From Strigomonas culicis (taxonomy: Eukaryota; Euglenozoa; Kinetoplastea; Trypanosomatida; Trypanosomatidae), in contig AUXH01000225.1 of NCBI GenBank assembly GCA_000482145.1, positions 1-27,077 of the forward strand: a stretch of DNA of 27,077 nt, written 5' to 3'. This document shows, one piece after another, positions 1 through 8,386 of this stretch (positions are counted from its first letter, which is position 1; each line of letters begins with the position of its first letter). The position numbers and the translations under genes are program-made. Below the pieces are notes generated by a model, which saw nothing but the letters and a program-made list of their open reading frames with translations, was not told where the DNA came from and did not search any database.

Positions 1-717
1 CGCTTCACTAAGTGGTTTCAGTCAGTCAGGCTCAGAGCTAAAAAGAAAACAAAGCTTTATACATCATGTACACACACAAAGAAATAGTAACAAAAAAAAA
101 AGTGAGTCAGAAAAGATTGCAAAAAATGGTTTCACTTCATGGGGTATCTGATTATTGGTCGATTTTGTCTCATCATCTATAAATGTTAGTGGGGTTTCAA
201 GACTTTCATCTATAAACAAAAAGAACGAGACATGTCAGTTTCAAGGACTTAAGAATACTGTTCATTGATGAATCTCATATATATGCTTGTTCTCGTTTGT
301 TCATCCTTTGTCTTCGTGAAGGAAGTGGAAGAAGAAGGAAAGGGTGAAACCCTCACGTGTCTGCAGTTCAGATTTCAAGGACTTGTATGGATATATCATT
401 CGATGTTTTCAAACAAATATGCTTTTACGGTTTTTCATCAGTGAAGACGTCTGTACGTAGTGTGTTGTAATCTCCGTAGCTATTAAAACTGGAAAAAAAA
501 GATCACGTAGAAGAGAAGAACACAAAGAGAAGAAAAGTAGAACAACGTGTATACACACCCCTTTGTAAGAAAAAGCATGACCTCTTTCTTCTTCTTTTTT
601 TCTTTATCATGAATGTTTATCATTCTTTTTTTGTTTGTTTGTTTGACTTTAGCAATTATATAACTTAGAACAACTTCACCACCCATAATGATAAGAAACA
701 CTAGAGGGCCTATCCGC
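1..717 (-). other. Gene-less left flank: 3' UTR of the PCID2-like gene and spacer
   Basis: No credible coding region is visible on either strand. On the sense (minus) strand the sequence just after the stop codon is purine-rich (the plus strand is T-rich at about 575-660, with a TTTG microsatellite at 630-645). It then turns pyrimidine-rich (plus strand A/G-rich at about 490-545), which could serve the splice site of the next gene outside the window. Short direct repeats occur: an 11-mer at 173-183 and 206-216, and a 12-mer at 239-250 and 373-384 with a degenerate copy at 195-206. Their meaning is unknown. Confidence 0.6.
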
Positions 718-2775
718 TCACTTGGCTGCTGCGGCTGCTGCCGCCGCCCGTGCCATGAGTGTAGGAAAGGGGTCCTTTTTCGATAGGACTAACGTTTTGA
801 ACTCGTACGAGAGGTACCCCCGCACGTAGCCCAGCGCGATCAGCTTTGCCACCCACAGGCACATGCGGTCGCTGCCGATGCGATAGTTCACATCCGCGCT
901 GTTGTCCGCCACGGCCTCCGCCGGAGAAGCGCCGCGCGCCCGCTTGCCAGCCGCCTTCGCGCCGCCGCCGGTGCTGCCGCTCGGCTCGTCCTCGTCGACG
1001 ATGGCGGCGTAGGCAGCGGTGAGGTTGGCGATGGTGACGCGGCTGTTGTCGCGGCCCAGCTGCGCCAGCCCGGCGTGTACGCGCTGCAGCAGGAACCAGA
1101 GGCACAACAGCGTGCCCTGCTGGAGCAGCAGCAGGTACACCCCGCGGCGGCGGAAGATGGTGCTGTGCGTCTCCAGCAGCGCCGTGTAGCGCCGCAGCGC
1201 GCCGGCCGCCATCGCGGCGCGCAGGTCCGCGAAGATGGCCGGCAGCTGCGGCGCGCCGCCGTCCTGCGCGGCGACCGCCGGTGGCGTCTGCAGCCCGGCG
1301 AGCAGCCCGGCGACGCAGAGGTAGAAGCTCACCCGCTTCTTGTTCGCGACCTGCGCGGCGTTCACCGGCCGCGCGCCGGCCGCGCCGCGGGCGGCCGCGC
1401 GGCGGCACTGCTCGTGGAAGTCGAGCGAGGGCAGCAGCGTGAAGGACTCGCGCAGCGCGGTGTAGGCCTCCACGTAGCCCTGCTCGTACAGCCGCATGCG
1501 GCCCTTGTAATAATAGTACGTCACCATCTCGGAGATAATATGCTTAGACGCGAAGAGGATGCTGCGACTCATGTCGTGCGTCGACGCGGCCACCGCCTCC
1601 GCGTGCTCCACGGACTGCAGCAGGATGCTGCACTGGTGCGTGCTGTAGTGGAGGAAGAGAATGAAGAGAAGTCCGTTCACGATGGAGAGGGCGCCGCGGC
1701 GCCGCGAGTGCTCCGGCGCCTCCGCCGCGTCGGCGGACTGCACCGAGACCAGCAGCCGCCGCCAGTGGCGCACCGCGTCGCCGACGAACGTACTGGCGCT
1801 GTGCTCGAGCGGGGCGCTGCTCTCGCCGCCGCCGTTGGCGTCGTCCGCCTCGCCCGCGACGAGCAGCTGCTGGCGGTGGATGGCGTCCGCCTCGGCCTTC
1901 GCGCGGCGCGCGACCTGCGGGATGTGGTGCACAAAGTAGAAGAGCAGGATGGTGTCCCAGCCGATGGTGCCGGAGGTCTGCGACCCCTGGCGCGGCGGGT
2001 AGTGCCCGCGCGGCATCGCATGCACAACCTGGAACGCCTCGAAGGCGTAGAGCAGACCGCGCAGCAGCGTGTGGTGCACGTTGTGGAAGGGCACCGCCGC
2101 GCCGTCGCCGTCGCCGGTGCGCGCCTCCCGCCGCGGTCGCTTCACGTCCTGCGGCGTCGCGCCGGCCGCCGCCGCGTGGTCCGCGAAGCCCCAGAAGTAC
2201 TCGTTCTGCGCGCGCTGGTACTGCACCAGCGCGCCCACCACCGCCGTGCGCACCATCGTCTGAAGCAGGAAGCTGCGCTCTTTCTCGATCTCCTCGTGGG
2301 CGGGGTCGCCCGGCTGGTCGATGCGCATGGCCGGCGCGCCGCCGCCCCGCGGGGCACTGCTCACGCCCGGTCCCCCGTGATGCTGCTGCTGCTTCCGGCA
2401 GAGGTTGACCTCGTGGTTGACAGCGTACTGCAGCGTCGCCTCGAGGCCGCGCACCATCACCGGGATGAGCTGCTCCGGCAAGTGGCGCAGCATGCGCTCG
2501 TCCATCTCCTCGGCGGAGCTACCCTCTTCCGTGGCGCACGGAACGACCTTTGTTTGGATGGTCGTCACCTCCTCGGGGGTCGCCTTGGGGCTGAAGCGCT
2601 GGCGGAAGAATTGTCGGTAGGAGCCCGCGCTGACGGGAATGCTGACGGCCTTGCCGGACTCCGCCTCGACCAGTACGTCCTTCATCATGACGCCTTGCCG
2701 CAGCGTGATGCAGAGCGCCGCCCGGTGCACCCAGTCCTCGCGCATCGAGAAGAACTTCCCAATGGTAAAAGTCAT
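718..2775 (-). CDS. PCID2: PCI-domain protein, PCID2/Thp1-like (putative TREX-2 subunit)
   Basis: This 685-residue protein resembles PCID2/Thp1 (CSN12-like) proteins. In other eukaryotes these pair with Sac3/GANP in the TREX-2 complex, which couples transcription to mRNA export at the nuclear pore. The C-terminal third fits the PCI winged-helix pattern. Residues 480-500 resemble the conserved K-R-x-x-x-Y-L helix, residues 513-570 carry the F-x-x-L-x-x-A helix followed by a GVYLLL helix, and residues 645-672 (GYVRGYLSY, then LVLSKKDPFP) match the family's closing signature. Residues 130-165, 300-325 and 595-625 are low-complexity insertions, which make the protein longer than typical PCID2 (about 400). 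The ATG at 2773-2775 is chosen because the frame upstream has no ATG and enters the polypyrimidine tract. The C-terminus ends in a run of eight alanines and a lysine. In a trypanosomatid the export role is inferred from the family only. Confidence 0.78.
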   Translation of the reverse strand: MTFTIGKFFSMREDWVHRAALCITLRQGVMMKDVLVEAESGKAVSIPVSAGSYRQFFRQRFSPKATPEEVTTIQTKVVPCATEEGSSAEEMDERMLRHLPEQLIPVMVRGLEATLQYAVNHEVNLCRKQQQHHGGPGVSSAPRGGGAPAMRIDQPGDPAHEEIEKERSFLLQTMVRTAVVGALVQYQRAQNEYFWGFADHAAAAGATPQDVKRPRREARTGDGDGAAVPFHNVHHTLLRGLLYAFEAFQVVHAMPRGHYPPRQGSQTSGTIGWDTILLFYFVHHIPQVARRAKAEADAIHRQQLLVAGEADDANGGGESSAPLEHSASTFVGDAVRHWRRLLVSVQSADAAEAPEHSRRRGALSIVNGLLFILFLHYSTHQCSILLQSVEHAEAVAASTHDMSRSILFASKHIISEMVTYYYYKGRMRLYEQGYVEAYTALRESFTLLPSLDFHEQCRRAAARGAAGARPVNAAQVANKKRVSFYLCVAGLLAGLQTPPAVAAQDGGAPQLPAIFADLRAAMAAGALRRYTALLETHSTIFRRRGVYLLLLQQGTLLCLWFLLQRVHAGLAQLGRDNSRVTIANLTAAYAAIVDEDEPSGSTGGGAKAAGKRARGASPAEAVADNSADVNYRIGSDRMCLWVAKLIALGYVRGYLSYEFKTLVLSKKDPFPTLMARAAAAAAAAK

Positions 2776-2842
2776 CGAAAAGTGTGGGTATGGAAGAGGG
2801 GGAAAAGAGAGAGGAGAATCAGTTCTGTTTTTTTTTTTTTTG

Positions 2843-2874
2843 CTTTTTTGAGATGAGAAAAGAAAAAAAAAGAG
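2843..2874 (-). promoter_or_regulatory. Predicted trans-splice acceptor region for the PCID2-like gene
   Basis: On the minus strand a C/T-only tract (about 2874-2855) is followed by the first AG at 2844-2843. Use of this AG would leave a 67-base 5' UTR. A second AG lies at 2826-2825. This is a prediction from the general kinetoplastid rule (first AG after a polypyrimidine tract), with no transcript data. Confidence 0.5.
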
Positions 2875-3028
2875 ATGCACACGCACACCCTCGATATCCT
2901 TTCTATTTGAATCCACTTTTCTTCTTTTTTTTCTTTTTTAATGCTGCTATTCGTGGTGTCAAATGGAAAAGCGAAAGGATGAAAGACGAAGAGGGTGGGG
3001 GAGAACAGTTATAGCTACATGTATTATC

Positions 3029-3044
3029 GCTGCTGCTGCTGCTG
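3029..3044. repeat. (CTG/CAG)n trinucleotide run
   Basis: Five trinucleotide units lie in the untranslated spacer upstream of the PCID2-like gene. The sense transcript would carry CAG units. Confidence 0.75.
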
Positions 3045-3139
3045 TTGAGCTTTCGTGTGTATTGTACTTTTTACAAGTCATCCGATGGTGTAGTTCTTGT
3101 ATTCCTTTTCTTTTATTACGATCACAATGATGATAATCT

Positions 3140-4072
3140 TTAATCGACAAAACGCTCCAATACGATACACCAGTTCTCACAGTCCAGATAGCACTCCTTA
3201 ATGCGGCACTGCGCCGCGGACCTCGTCGCTTCCTGCTGCCGCAGCTCCGCCGCGGCGTCGCGGCACAGATCCTCCAGCTCGCGGCGGGTGAAGAAGTGAT
3301 AAAACCGCTCGAACACCTGCTGCGTCGCGTCAAACTTCTGATTTACCTGCCACCGGACGAGGGCGTCGCCGGTGGTGGGATCGAGGCGCTGATTCGTCTT
3401 CTTGCGTTTGGTAGGGCGCGGTGCCTTTGCGTCTTCGGTCGCCTTCGCTTCCCCTGCCGGCGCGTCGCCGTCCAGGGCCCAGACGTACAGCAGCACCTGG
3501 CCGCCGTCCGGCCGCACGAGCCGCAGCAGCTCCGCCACCGCCGCCCGCCGCCGCGCCACGGTCGCGTAGTGGTGAATGACCGCAATGCTGATCGCCGCGT
3601 CGAAGGTGCCGGCGCGGAAGGGTGCCCGGCGGCCGTCGCAGCAGAGGCAGTCTGTGCAGGGCTGTGGCTCCTGCGCCGGCGGCGGTCCACCGGCCGCGGC
3701 CCTCGACGGCACGTTGGGGTCCACCGTCGAGCGCTGCGTCAGCTGCAGCAGCGCCACGCTGCGGTCCATCCCCACCACCCAGCGGTGCGCCCCGGCCGCC
3801 GCGGCGAAGTACTTGCCGTTGCCGCAGCCAACGTCCGCGACGGTGGCGTAGGGCGGGAGGGCCGCCAGGAAGGCGACGACGCGCGGCCACGGCTTGTAGC
3901 GCGTGCTGGAGAAGTGCGTGGCGATCGCGTCGTACACCTCGTGCACGTGCTGGTGCTCGTAGACCGCCGCGTCGCCGTCCGCCACCGGCGCAGCGGGCGG
4001 AGGGCAGCCGTCCTCGGGGCTGCGGCTCCGCTTGCGGGCGCCCTCCGCCGTCTGCGTCGGCTCAGAGCTCAT
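3140..4072 (-). CDS. TRM9: Trm9/ALKBH8-type tRNA wobble-uridine methyltransferase
   Basis: This 310-residue class I SAM-dependent methyltransferase belongs to the Trm9 family. The family methylates carboxymethyl-uridine at position 34 of certain tRNAs (mcm5U pathway), usually with the activating partner Trm112. The N-terminal signature YDAIATHFSSTRYKPWP (residues 47-63) is highly diagnostic. It is followed by SAM motif I DVGCGNGKY (80-88), the acidic strand-2 end GMD (101-103), ISIAVIHHYA (161-170) and the C-terminal block ERFYHFFTRRELEDLC (255-270). There is no AlkB domain, so it is Trm9-like rather than full ALKBH8. The region before motif IV contains a lineage insertion with a C-x-x-C-x-C-C cluster (C139, C142, C144, C145), and a basic insertion lies near 205-235. 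The ATG at 4070-4072 is chosen; upstream in-frame codons reach only a TTG. The exact tRNA substrate here is inferred. Confidence 0.87.
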   Translation of the reverse strand: MSSEPTQTAEGARKRSRSPEDGCPPPAAPVADGDAAVYEHQHVHEVYDAIATHFSSTRYKPWPRVVAFLAALPPYATVADVGCGNGKYFAAAAGAHRWVVGMDRSVALLQLTQRSTVDPNVPSRAAAGGPPPAQEPQPCTDCLCCDGRRAPFRAGTFDAAISIAVIHHYATVARRRAAVAELLRLVRPDGGQVLLYVWALDGDAPAGEAKATEDAKAPRPTKRKKTNQRLDPTTGDALVRWQVNQKFDATQQVFERFYHFFTRRELEDLCRDAAAELRQQEATRSAAQCRIKECYLDCENWCIVLERFVD

Positions 4073-4179
4073 CGAGACGCGTGGGATGCACAAGTTAGGA
4101 TGGATAGCAGTGACAACGTAGGGGTGTGTTCAACAAAGCCTTCTACGCCCCCGCAAGGATGAGGCGACGAGTAGAAGGG

Positions 4180-4216
4180 CTGATCGGGGGAGACAGAGAC
4201 GGAAGAGGGGTGAAGG
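4180..4216 (-). promoter_or_regulatory. Predicted trans-splice acceptor region for the Trm9-like gene
   Basis: A pyrimidine-rich stretch on the minus strand (4216-4185, with further tracts at 4254-4240 and 4288-4266) precedes an AG at 4181-4180, giving a 107-base 5' UTR. Prediction only. Confidence 0.4.
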
Positions 4217-4347
4217 AATGCGATCCAGTAACAACAACACGAAAAAAAAGAAGAGCCTCAACAGTGAAAAGGAAAAAAATGAGAGAAAGAACGATGATGA
4301 CAGATCTATGCGTATGATAGTAGCATGAGGCCGAGGGGAAAGGCTCT

Positions 4348-5883
4348 CTAAAAGCGCTTCCGCGCGGAGTCCCGCTGGTTCAGCCCGTCCTCCAACTTCT
4401 TCATGAGCACCCGTCGGGCGACGCTCTTGCCGTTGATGATCTTCACCGTGCCGGTCGCCACGTGGCTCTGCCGCGCCCGCCCCGGCACGTAAAACTCTTC
4501 GATGATGTCGTCCGTGATGCACTCCGCGAGCCGCTCCACGTCCACCGGCCGCTCGAACAGCGAGAAGAGATAGTCGAAGAGGCGCGGCTTGGCGCGGGTC
4601 AGCACGCCGGGGCGCCAGATGGTGATGTTCGCGCTCTCGAAGATCTTCACCACGTCCCGGCGCAGGAAGAGCTCCGCGCGGTGGCGCGCGACGAGCTCCA
4701 CCTCGCTCTCCGCCTTGTCCAGGCTCGCCGCCGCGCTGTCCGCGCGGCCGGCCGCGGCGCGCCGCCACGGGCCGCGCCACAGCCGCGCGAGCCGCCCCGG
4801 CGCGGGCTCCACCACGGCGGGCGCGCCGACCATGAAGCTGTCCTGCGAGGTGCGCGTGACGCGGTGCGCGCTCGTCGGCGCGTCGACGCGGTTGAACATG
4901 GAGAGGAGGTCGCGGTCGCGGCGGCCGTGGGCGCGGAGGTACGGCACCGGGCTGTACGGCCATGCCGAGCGCACGCTCATCTGTGAGTAGTGCCGCAGCG
5001 TGGCGACGCCGCCGCGGCTCAGGAAGTGCTCCGCCGCCTTCCCCTTCCCGCCGTGCGGGTGCGGCGCGGCCGCGGTCTTGAGCCCGGCCGCGGCCGCGTC
5101 GTCGTCGTCGCCCTTGCCGTAGCAGGCGGTGTAGATCTCGCCCCAGAGGACGCTGTTCAGCTCGCGCGACGTGGAGGCCACGAGCAGCCGCTCCTCGTCC
5201 TCGCTCGGCTCCGCGTGCGTCATGCAGTTGAACAGTCGCACCACCTTCGCGAAGGCCAGCGAGAGCTCGTAGTCCACCTGCACCACCTTCGCGCTCGACG
5301 CGAGCTGCGCCGTGCCCATGCAGTTGATCGCGACGTGGTGCCCGGAGAAGACGGAGTTGTAGAAGTTCTGCTGCTGCAGCAGCCGCAGAAAGGCCTGGGA
5401 GTGGCGCAGCCGCTCGACGCCGTCGTCGCGATCCGCGTGTGGGTCGTCGTGCAGCGTCGATGCCGCGGCGCGGAGGTCGCGGTGCACGTAGCCGGTAGGG
5501 ACGCCGCCCGGTCGGCGCGGGCCGCGCTGGCCGGCCGCCTCGCGGCGCTGCTCCCGCCACCGGAAGCGCTCCAGCTCCGCCTCGACGTCCTGCTGCCGCC
5601 ACCGCCCGTCCTTCAAATACGACAGCGGGATGTTCGCGAGGTCCGCGAGTAGCTTCTCCCAGTCGACGGGCACGACGGAGAGGTAGCGCAGGGCGTCGCC
5701 GGTGTGGAGGTGCGGAAAGACGGAGCTCCAGCGGTTCACAGGGATCGTGTGGCGAGTCAGCGCAACCACGCGCGACACGTCTGGGTGCGACACAAGCCGC
5801 GACACCAGTTCGCGGCCGACGTTGCCGGTCGCGCCGGCAATGATGACGGAGATCTGCTTCCCCTTACCGCCGGCGCCCGACAT
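4348..5883 (-). CDS. NAD(P)-binding Rossmann protein, TIP30/HTATIP2-like, with large insertions
   Basis: This 511-residue protein begins with a clear Rossmann nucleotide-binding start: strand ISVIIAGATGNVG (residues 11-23; G-x-x-G-x-x-G loop GATGNVG), then a helix and the second strand VVALTR (39-44). A middle segment with INCMGTAQLASS (186-197) and VDYELSLAFAKVV (203-215) fits the atypical/extended SDR core. The segment 411-445 (helix, then ANITIWRPGVLT) matches the R-P-G-x-L region of TIP30-like proteins. Insertions rich in charged or Ala/Arg residues (about 92-160, 222-235, 255-295 and 345-400) roughly double the family's usual length. I see no YxxxK catalytic dyad where TIP30-type enzymes have it, so catalysis is doubtful. 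The start is the ATG at 5881-5883; the upstream in-frame extension begins only with TTG. The substrate is unknown. Confidence 0.72.
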   Translation of the reverse strand: MSGAGGKGKQISVIIAGATGNVGRELVSRLVSHPDVSRVVALTRHTIPVNRWSSVFPHLHTGDALRYLSVVPVDWEKLLADLANIPLSYLKDGRWRQQDVEAELERFRWREQRREAAGQRGPRRPGGVPTGYVHRDLRAAASTLHDDPHADRDDGVERLRHSQAFLRLLQQQNFYNSVFSGHHVAINCMGTAQLASSAKVVQVDYELSLAFAKVVRLFNCMTHAEPSEDEERLLVASTSRELNSVLWGEIYTACYGKGDDDDAAAAGLKTAAAPHPHGGKGKAAEHFLSRGGVATLRHYSQMSVRSAWPYSPVPYLRAHGRRDRDLLSMFNRVDAPTSAHRVTRTSQDSFMVGAPAVVEPAPGRLARLWRGPWRRAAAGRADSAAASLDKAESEVELVARHRAELFLRRDVVKIFESANITIWRPGVLTRAKPRLFDYLFSLFERPVDVERLAECITDDIIEEFYVPGRARQSHVATGTVKIINGKSVARRVLMKKLEDGLNQRDSARKRF

Positions 5884-6979
5884 GTGGAAGAAGCGAGAAA
5901 GAGAGAGACTTCTCTGATGAGGCAACAGGTATGGATGAAAACGGCGTCACGTCGCTACAACTGAAACCGAAGAAGTCAATATCAACAAAAAAAAAAGTAA
6001 ACTAATTACAATAATAATACACAAAGGAAGAATGTATATGTACAGCTCTAGAAGAAAAAAGAAATTAGAGAAGAGAAAAAGGTAAGGAGTGCCAAAAATG
6101 AAAAAGGAGCTGCAATGAGCGAGGAGAAAAAAAAAGAATTACACATGTACAACAACATAATAATAATAACAAAAGCGTAGTAGAGCATACGATTCTGAAG
6201 ATATTAAACTCGTTTCATGCATATATATTACTGAATGGTTGTGCCTTTAAAGAAGAAAAAAAAGAACTCCCTCTTCTGCATTCCATCACTTTCTTTTCCT
6301 TTTTTTTTAAAAGTTACCGTATGTATCGTTCATTCATCTGTTGGTGATACGTATAGTTTCAAACCAAAAAAAAAGAAAAGGAGAAACTGGAAGCGAAGAA
6401 AAAAAAAGGAAATGAAAGCCTTTTCACTAAGAAATATATGTATATGGAGCTAAACTTTTGAATAAGAAAACCAAACAAACAGAAAAAAGAAAAAAAAACT
6501 TCACGAGGAAACAACAATGACAAAAACAGGCTCATTTCTCAAAAGCGTAAATGCGATACGGGTCACCTACTTTTGTGTGTTTTCCTCCGCTTGGGGTATA
6601 AAAGCAAAAGAAAAAAAGGCAAAAGGCGAAAGGAGAAAGAAAAGGAAGGTATTGTATACATTCCTTTCTTATTTAGTACTATTTGTATTTGACCTTCCGT
6701 TTCTTTGTTTGCTTTTATACACTTATGTTAGCTTATCGTTTATTGCTTTTTTTTTAACTTTTGTATGATTAATCGTTTGTTGGTTTGTTTCTTTGTTTGT
6801 TTTGCCTTTCGCTTCTGTATTTTTTCTTTCTTTTGTATTTATAGTTGTTATAGTAGTTATATCTTATATGTCTTTTTTTTAATGATTTAGTATCACTTAT
6901 TTTGTTTTATTCTTTTAGAATTCAATGTGTTTTAATTACCATTCTTCGTCGTGTGTGCGCACACGCGCGCGCTCTCACC
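5884..6979 (-). other. Long gene-less spacer, mostly the 3' UTR of the PDH E2 gene
   Basis: This 1.1 kb spacer is the longest in the window. It is AT-rich with many A runs. The half next to the E2 stop codon (about 6655-6960) is T-rich on the plus strand, meaning purine-rich on the transcribed sense strand. The half nearer the next gene (about 5980-6650) is A/G-rich on the plus strand, meaning pyrimidine-rich in sense. Short apparent ORFs here are A/T-run translations without any recognisable domain. No tRNA-like cloverleaf or snoRNA was convincing. Confidence 0.6.
6048..6091 (-). promoter_or_regulatory. Predicted trans-splice acceptor region for the TIP30-like gene
   Basis: A mostly C/T tract on the minus strand (6091-6051) precedes AG at 6049-6048, predicting a 164-base 5' UTR. 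A second pyrimidine tract lies directly against the start codon (5909-5884) but has no AG between it and the ATG, so it is unlikely to be the acceptor. Confidence 0.4.
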
Positions 6980-8386
6980 TTACATCATAAGCGAGAGCGG
7001 GTTCTCGATGGCGTCGTGGAAGCCCTGGAACCACTTGGCGCCGAGGGCGCCGTCCACAACACGGTGGTCGAACGAGGCGGTGAAGTCGATGCGCATCTCT
7101 ACCTTGTTCGTCAGCTCGTACTCGCCAGACTCCGCGTTCAGCACGATCTTCTGCTGCGGCTTCGCAGACCCGATCGCGAGAATCATCGCCTGCGGCGGGT
7201 TGATGATCGCCGTGAAGCCGGGGATGCCGGTCGCGCCGAGGTTGGACACGGAGCACGTGCCGCCCTGGAACTCGTTGGGCTGGAGCGTGTTCTCGCGCGC
7301 CTTCTTCGCGAGCGCCTTCACCTCGCGGGAGATCTCGACGAGGCCCTTCGCCTGCGCGTCGCGGATGATGGGCGTGATGAGCCCCGTGGGGGTCGCCACG
7401 GCGACGGAGACGTCAACCGTGTTGTACTGGCGGATGAAGCCGCCCTGCCAGGAGGAGTTCACCTCCGGCACGAGCAGGTTCGCGCGCGCGACCGCCTTGA
7501 TGATGTAGTCGTTCACGGTGATCTTGAAGTCGCCGGCGCCCTTGGCGTTGAGCTGCTTGATGAGCGCCATCATGTTGTCCGCGCAGCAGCTGTCGAAGAG
7601 GTAGTAGTGCGGGATCTCCACGTTCTTCGACTGGTGCAGCCGCTTCGCGATGACCGCGCGCATGTTGGTGACCGGGATGTCGATGAAGTTGGGGTTCGCG
7701 GGAGGCGAGCCACCGGCCGGGGCGGCGGCGGCGGCGGCGCCCGCCTTGCGCGGCGCCGCCTTGGGCGCGGCCGCGGCCTTCGCCGGGGCGGGGGCGGCCT
7801 GGCCTGCCTTGCCCGCCGCGCCGGATGCGATGGCGGCCTCCACGTCCTTCGCGACGATGCGGCCGACGCCGCCGCCGGTGCCCTTGATGCCCGCGAGCGA
7901 CACGCCGCGCTCCTTCGCGATCTTCTTCGCGTACGGGGACGCGGCACCGTGGGCGCCGGAGCTCGCTGCCACGGCGATGGGCGCCGCGGCGACGGGCGCG
8001 GCCGCGGCCGGGGCCGCGGCCTCCTCCGCCGGCGCGCCATCGCTCTCCGGCTTCCAGTTCTTCACCTCATCGGAGTTGACGCCGGATTCCTCATCGACGA
8101 GGAGGCACACGGTGTCGCCCACTACGGTCTCGGTGCCCTCGCTCACTATGATGCGCGCGAAGAAGCCCTCCTCGGTCGCGTTGTCGTACGACACGACGGC
8201 CTTGTCCGTCTCAACCTTGCAGTAGGTGTCGCCGGTCTTGATCTCATCGCCAGGCTTCTTGCACCACTCGGTGATCTTGCCCTTCTCCATCGTGGGGGAC
8301 AGCGCCGGCATGGGCACCGGCGTGATGGTCAGCCAACGCAGCATGCTGCGAGAGGCTAGCTGGGGGAGGCAGCGACGGCGGAACAT
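6980..8386 (-). CDS. DLAT: Dihydrolipoamide acetyltransferase, E2 of pyruvate dehydrogenase complex, mitochondrial
   Basis: This 468-residue protein transfers the acetyl group from lipoamide to CoA and forms the core of the mitochondrial pyruvate dehydrogenase complex. It starts with a short basic presequence (residues 1-18, Arg-rich and free of acidic residues). One lipoyl domain follows (about 22-98), with the lipoylation motif ETDKAVVSYD and K62 as the modified lysine. Next come an Ala/Pro linker, a peripheral subunit-binding domain (about 146-186; SPYAKKIAKERGV ... GTGGGVGRIVAKDV), a second Ala/Pro/Lys linker (190-230), and the CoA-acyltransferase domain (232-468) with catalytic DHRVVDG at 440-446 (H441, D445). 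One lipoyl domain is the simplest E2 layout. The lipoyl and binding-domain sequences favour PDH E2 over the 2-oxoglutarate or branched-chain E2. The start ATG at 8384-8386 is the one that supplies the presequence. Confidence 0.95.
   Translation of the reverse strand: MFRRRCLPQLASRSMLRWLTITPVPMPALSPTMEKGKITEWCKKPGDEIKTGDTYCKVETDKAVVSYDNATEEGFFARIIVSEGTETVVGDTVCLLVDEESGVNSDEVKNWKPESDGAPAEEAAAPAAAAPVAAAPIAVAASSGAHGAASPYAKKIAKERGVSLAGIKGTGGGVGRIVAKDVEAAIASGAAGKAGQAAPAPAKAAAAPKAAPRKAGAAAAAAPAGGSPPANPNFIDIPVTNMRAVIAKRLHQSKNVEIPHYYLFDSCCADNMMALIKQLNAKGAGDFKITVNDYIIKAVARANLLVPEVNSSWQGGFIRQYNTVDVSVAVATPTGLITPIIRDAQAKGLVEISREVKALAKKARENTLQPNEFQGGTCSVSNLGATGIPGFTAIINPPQAMILAIGSAKPQQKIVLNAESGEYELTNKVEMRIDFTASFDHRVVDGALGAKWFQGFHDAIENPLSLMM

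Larger units (their letters stand above)
2776..3139 (-). other. Spacer between the Trm9-like and PCID2-like genes
   Basis: The 364-base spacer holds the 3' UTR of the methyltransferase and the 5' UTR of the PCI protein. It contains a short CAG/CTG trinucleotide run (3029-3044) and strong A/G runs on the plus strand at 2852-2875. No ORF or RNA gene is supported. Confidence 0.6.

Noticed and set aside
107..176. Possible C/D-box snoRNA on the minus strand (ATGATGA at 176-170, CTGA at 110-107)
   Set aside because: Spacing is plausible, but there is no terminal stem, no C'/D' pair and no guide match I could establish; boxes this short occur by chance.
483..701. 72-codon minus-strand ORF just past the PCID2-like gene region
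   Set aside because: Made of A/T homopolymer translation (Lys and Phe runs) in a 3' UTR; hydrophobic end arises from pyrimidine tracts.
1075..2856. 593-codon plus-strand ORF antisense to the PCID2-like gene
   Set aside because: It translates to Arg/Ala/Val/His-rich sequence without a domain; GC-rich third positions in the real gene suppress stop codons on the other strand.
4130..5602. 490-codon minus-strand ORF overlapping the TIP30-like gene in another frame
   Set aside because: It is Arg/Gly/Ala-rich with a hydrophobic run from spacer pyrimidine tracts at its end; it is a GC-driven shadow of the real frame, which has a Rossmann motif.
6902..8359. 485-codon plus-strand ORF opposite the PDH E2 gene
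   Set aside because: Arg/Gly/Leu-rich translation with no domain, fully antisense to a certain gene.
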